A DNA stretch of 6,841 bases from an uncultured Lachnospiraceae bacterium. GTDB lineage: Bacteria; Bacillota; Clostridia; Lachnospirales; Lachnospiraceae. A program made the position numbers and the translations under genes. Shown here piece after piece: positions 5,918-6,841 of the stretch (position 1 is its first letter; every line of letters begins with the position of its first letter). The DNA lies in assembly GCA_937901625.1 (NCBI GenBank), contig CALDIE010000086.1, positions 1 to 6,841 of the forward strand, given 5' to 3'. Under the pieces are notes generated by a model. That model searched no databases and was not told where the DNA came from. It saw only the letters and a program-made list of their open reading frames with translations.

Positions 5918-6826
5918 TTAGTAGAGAACTTCGATTCCCAACTCTTCCTGAGCATCATTCCATTCCTGTGTCCACTGCTGCATAATCTCATCATAAGTCT
6001 TGGTTCCGTTAAATGCGTTCACAACGATGTCCTGTACCTTGGAATCGCCGCCGGCATTAAAGTTTAACTCAGACTCGGAATTCATCTCATTAAGCAGATC
6101 CTCTTCGCCCTCAATAGCCGCTACATTTTCAACTACCTCAACACCTTCAAACGCAAAAGATGTAGGCGCTGTCTTGGAGATCGGATATCCGCCTTCCATA
6201 TCGCACCAGCCGGACTCTTCTACCATCCACTTTACAAAGATCATGGATGCTAACTGTTCCTCTTCGCTGACGTTCTTGTTGATACTGAAGCAATAATCAG
6301 GGCCGGCCGTTGCGTACTGCTTGCCGTCAATGGTGATCGGGAACGGCATATAGCCGATATCTTCCGGATGGTTGCCGGCATCCTTCATCTGTACGATCGC
6401 CCAGGATCCAAGTACCATACAACCGATATCTCCGTTATTGATCATGCCCTTGCAACCTTCCCAGTCCGTCGTAGTGTAGTCATCTTCGATCAGCCCCTGT
6501 GCCGTTGCATCGTAAAGGATCTTGTACAGAGCATATGCTCCGGTTCCGTCGCCATTATCCGCGAAAGGATCTGCAGTGTGCACAAATTTCTGGTTTAACC
6601 ATGTAGGATCGCCGGTTGTAATGGCTCCGAGGAATGCATCCCACTGTCCGCCCATGGTCCAGCCTGCCGCAAAGTTTGTATACAGAGGGATGGCATCCGT
6701 ATTATCCTTGATCAGCTGAAGATCCGCGATAAACTCATCCGGAGTAGCCGGAAGGGTGGTGATACCTGCCTCTTCAAATATTCTCTTATTGTACAGAAGG
6801 CCCTGCGCGTTGCCCATGTATCCGAT
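5918..6826 (-). CDS. Extracellular sugar-binding protein of ABC importer (N-terminus missing)
   Basis: About 303 genuine residues end at TAA (5918-5920). It fits family 1 extracellular solute-binding proteins (SBP_bac_1 / SBP_bac_8, MalE/YesO type), which capture sugars outside the cell and deliver them to the permeases. Typical parts: GLLYNKRIFEEAGI near the start, the TPDEF helix start, GDIGCMVLGSWAI in the middle, GYMPFPITIDGK, FVKWMVEE, and the closing helix with EIMQQWTQEWNDAQEEL. Many Trp, Tyr and Phe residues suit sugar stacking. Family members usually have 420-460 residues, so about 130-150 residues, including the signal peptide and lipobox, are lacking because the contig ends. The first five codons of the open frame (GTG onward from 6841) are adapter and must not be annotated. 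The specific sugar is unknown. Confidence 0.9.
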   Translation of the reverse strand: MGYMGNAQGLLYNKRIFEEAGITTLPATPDEFIADLQLIKDNTDAIPLYTNFAAGWTMGGQWDAFLGAITTGDPTWLNQKFVHTADPFADNGDGTGAYALYKILYDATAQGLIEDDYTTTDWEGCKGMINNGDIGCMVLGSWAIVQMKDAGNHPEDIGYMPFPITIDGKQYATAGPDYCFSINKNVSEEEQLASMIFVKWMVEESGWCDMEGGYPISKTAPTSFAFEGVEVVENVAAIEGEEDLLNEMNSESELNFNAGGDSKVQDIVVNAFNGTKTYDEIMQQWTQEWNDAQEELGIEVLY

Positions 6827-6841
6827 AGATCGGAAGAGCAC
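6827..6841. other. Illumina TruSeq adapter remnant (not genomic)
   Basis: AGATCGGAAGAGCAC is identical to the first 15 bases of the standard TruSeq read-1 adapter and sits exactly at the end of the sequence. A chance match at this place is very unlikely. It adds a false GTG start and the residues LFRS to the binding-protein frame. The true contig end is 6826 or slightly before it. Confidence 0.95.

Noticed and set aside
6827..6841. GTG at 6841 as the start of the binding-protein gene
   Set aside because: The codons belong to the sequencing adapter, and a binding protein without signal peptide and first lobe would not fit the family.

Overview
The window looks like a contig from a Gram-positive gut-type Clostridia, most likely Lachnospiraceae. 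This is inferred from protein style, A/T-rich intergenic DNA, strong AGGAG-type ribosome sites, a CcpA-type cre site, a SpaA-like surface domain and a YesL-linked sugar transporter; no 16S or marker gene is present. All four complete or partial operon genes and the surface-protein gene lie on the minus strand, so transcription runs from right to left.

Right part (6826 to 2543): a carbohydrate ABC importer operon of the CUT1 type. In order of transcription it encodes a solute-binding lipoprotein-type protein (N-terminus missing), two integral membrane permeases that overlap by an ATGA, and a YesL/DUF624 membrane protein with an unusual C-terminal extension: an extra membrane segment followed by about 175 residues predicted to lie outside the cell. 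No ATPase gene is present, which is usual for Firmicutes importers that share an MsmX/MsmK-type ATPase. The order matches the yesL/yesOPQ neighbourhood of Bacillus subtilis. A strand-specific hairpin separates the binding-protein gene from the permeases, a small hairpin covers the end of the second permease gene, and an intrinsic terminator closes the operon.

Middle (about 2542 to 1870): a 670-base non-coding region. It holds the operon terminator, an extended -10 promoter pointing rightward (possible small RNA), a degenerate REP-like hairpin, dyads, a perfect cre match overlapping a possible leftward promoter, and two sets of short tandem repeats directly upstream of the surface gene.

Left part (1869 to 1): an open frame of 623 codons for a secreted adhesin-like protein: signal peptide, an ice-binding-like/choice-of-anchor A type domain, a second beta-rich segment, a TATP linker and the beginning of a SpaA/Cna-B type domain. 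The frame runs off the left edge.

The last 15 bases (6827 to 6841) are identical to the start of the Illumina TruSeq adapter and are not genomic. The most unusual biology seen is the YesL fusion and the repeat-rich regulatory region of the surface gene. I see no clear evidence for a wholly new multi-gene system.
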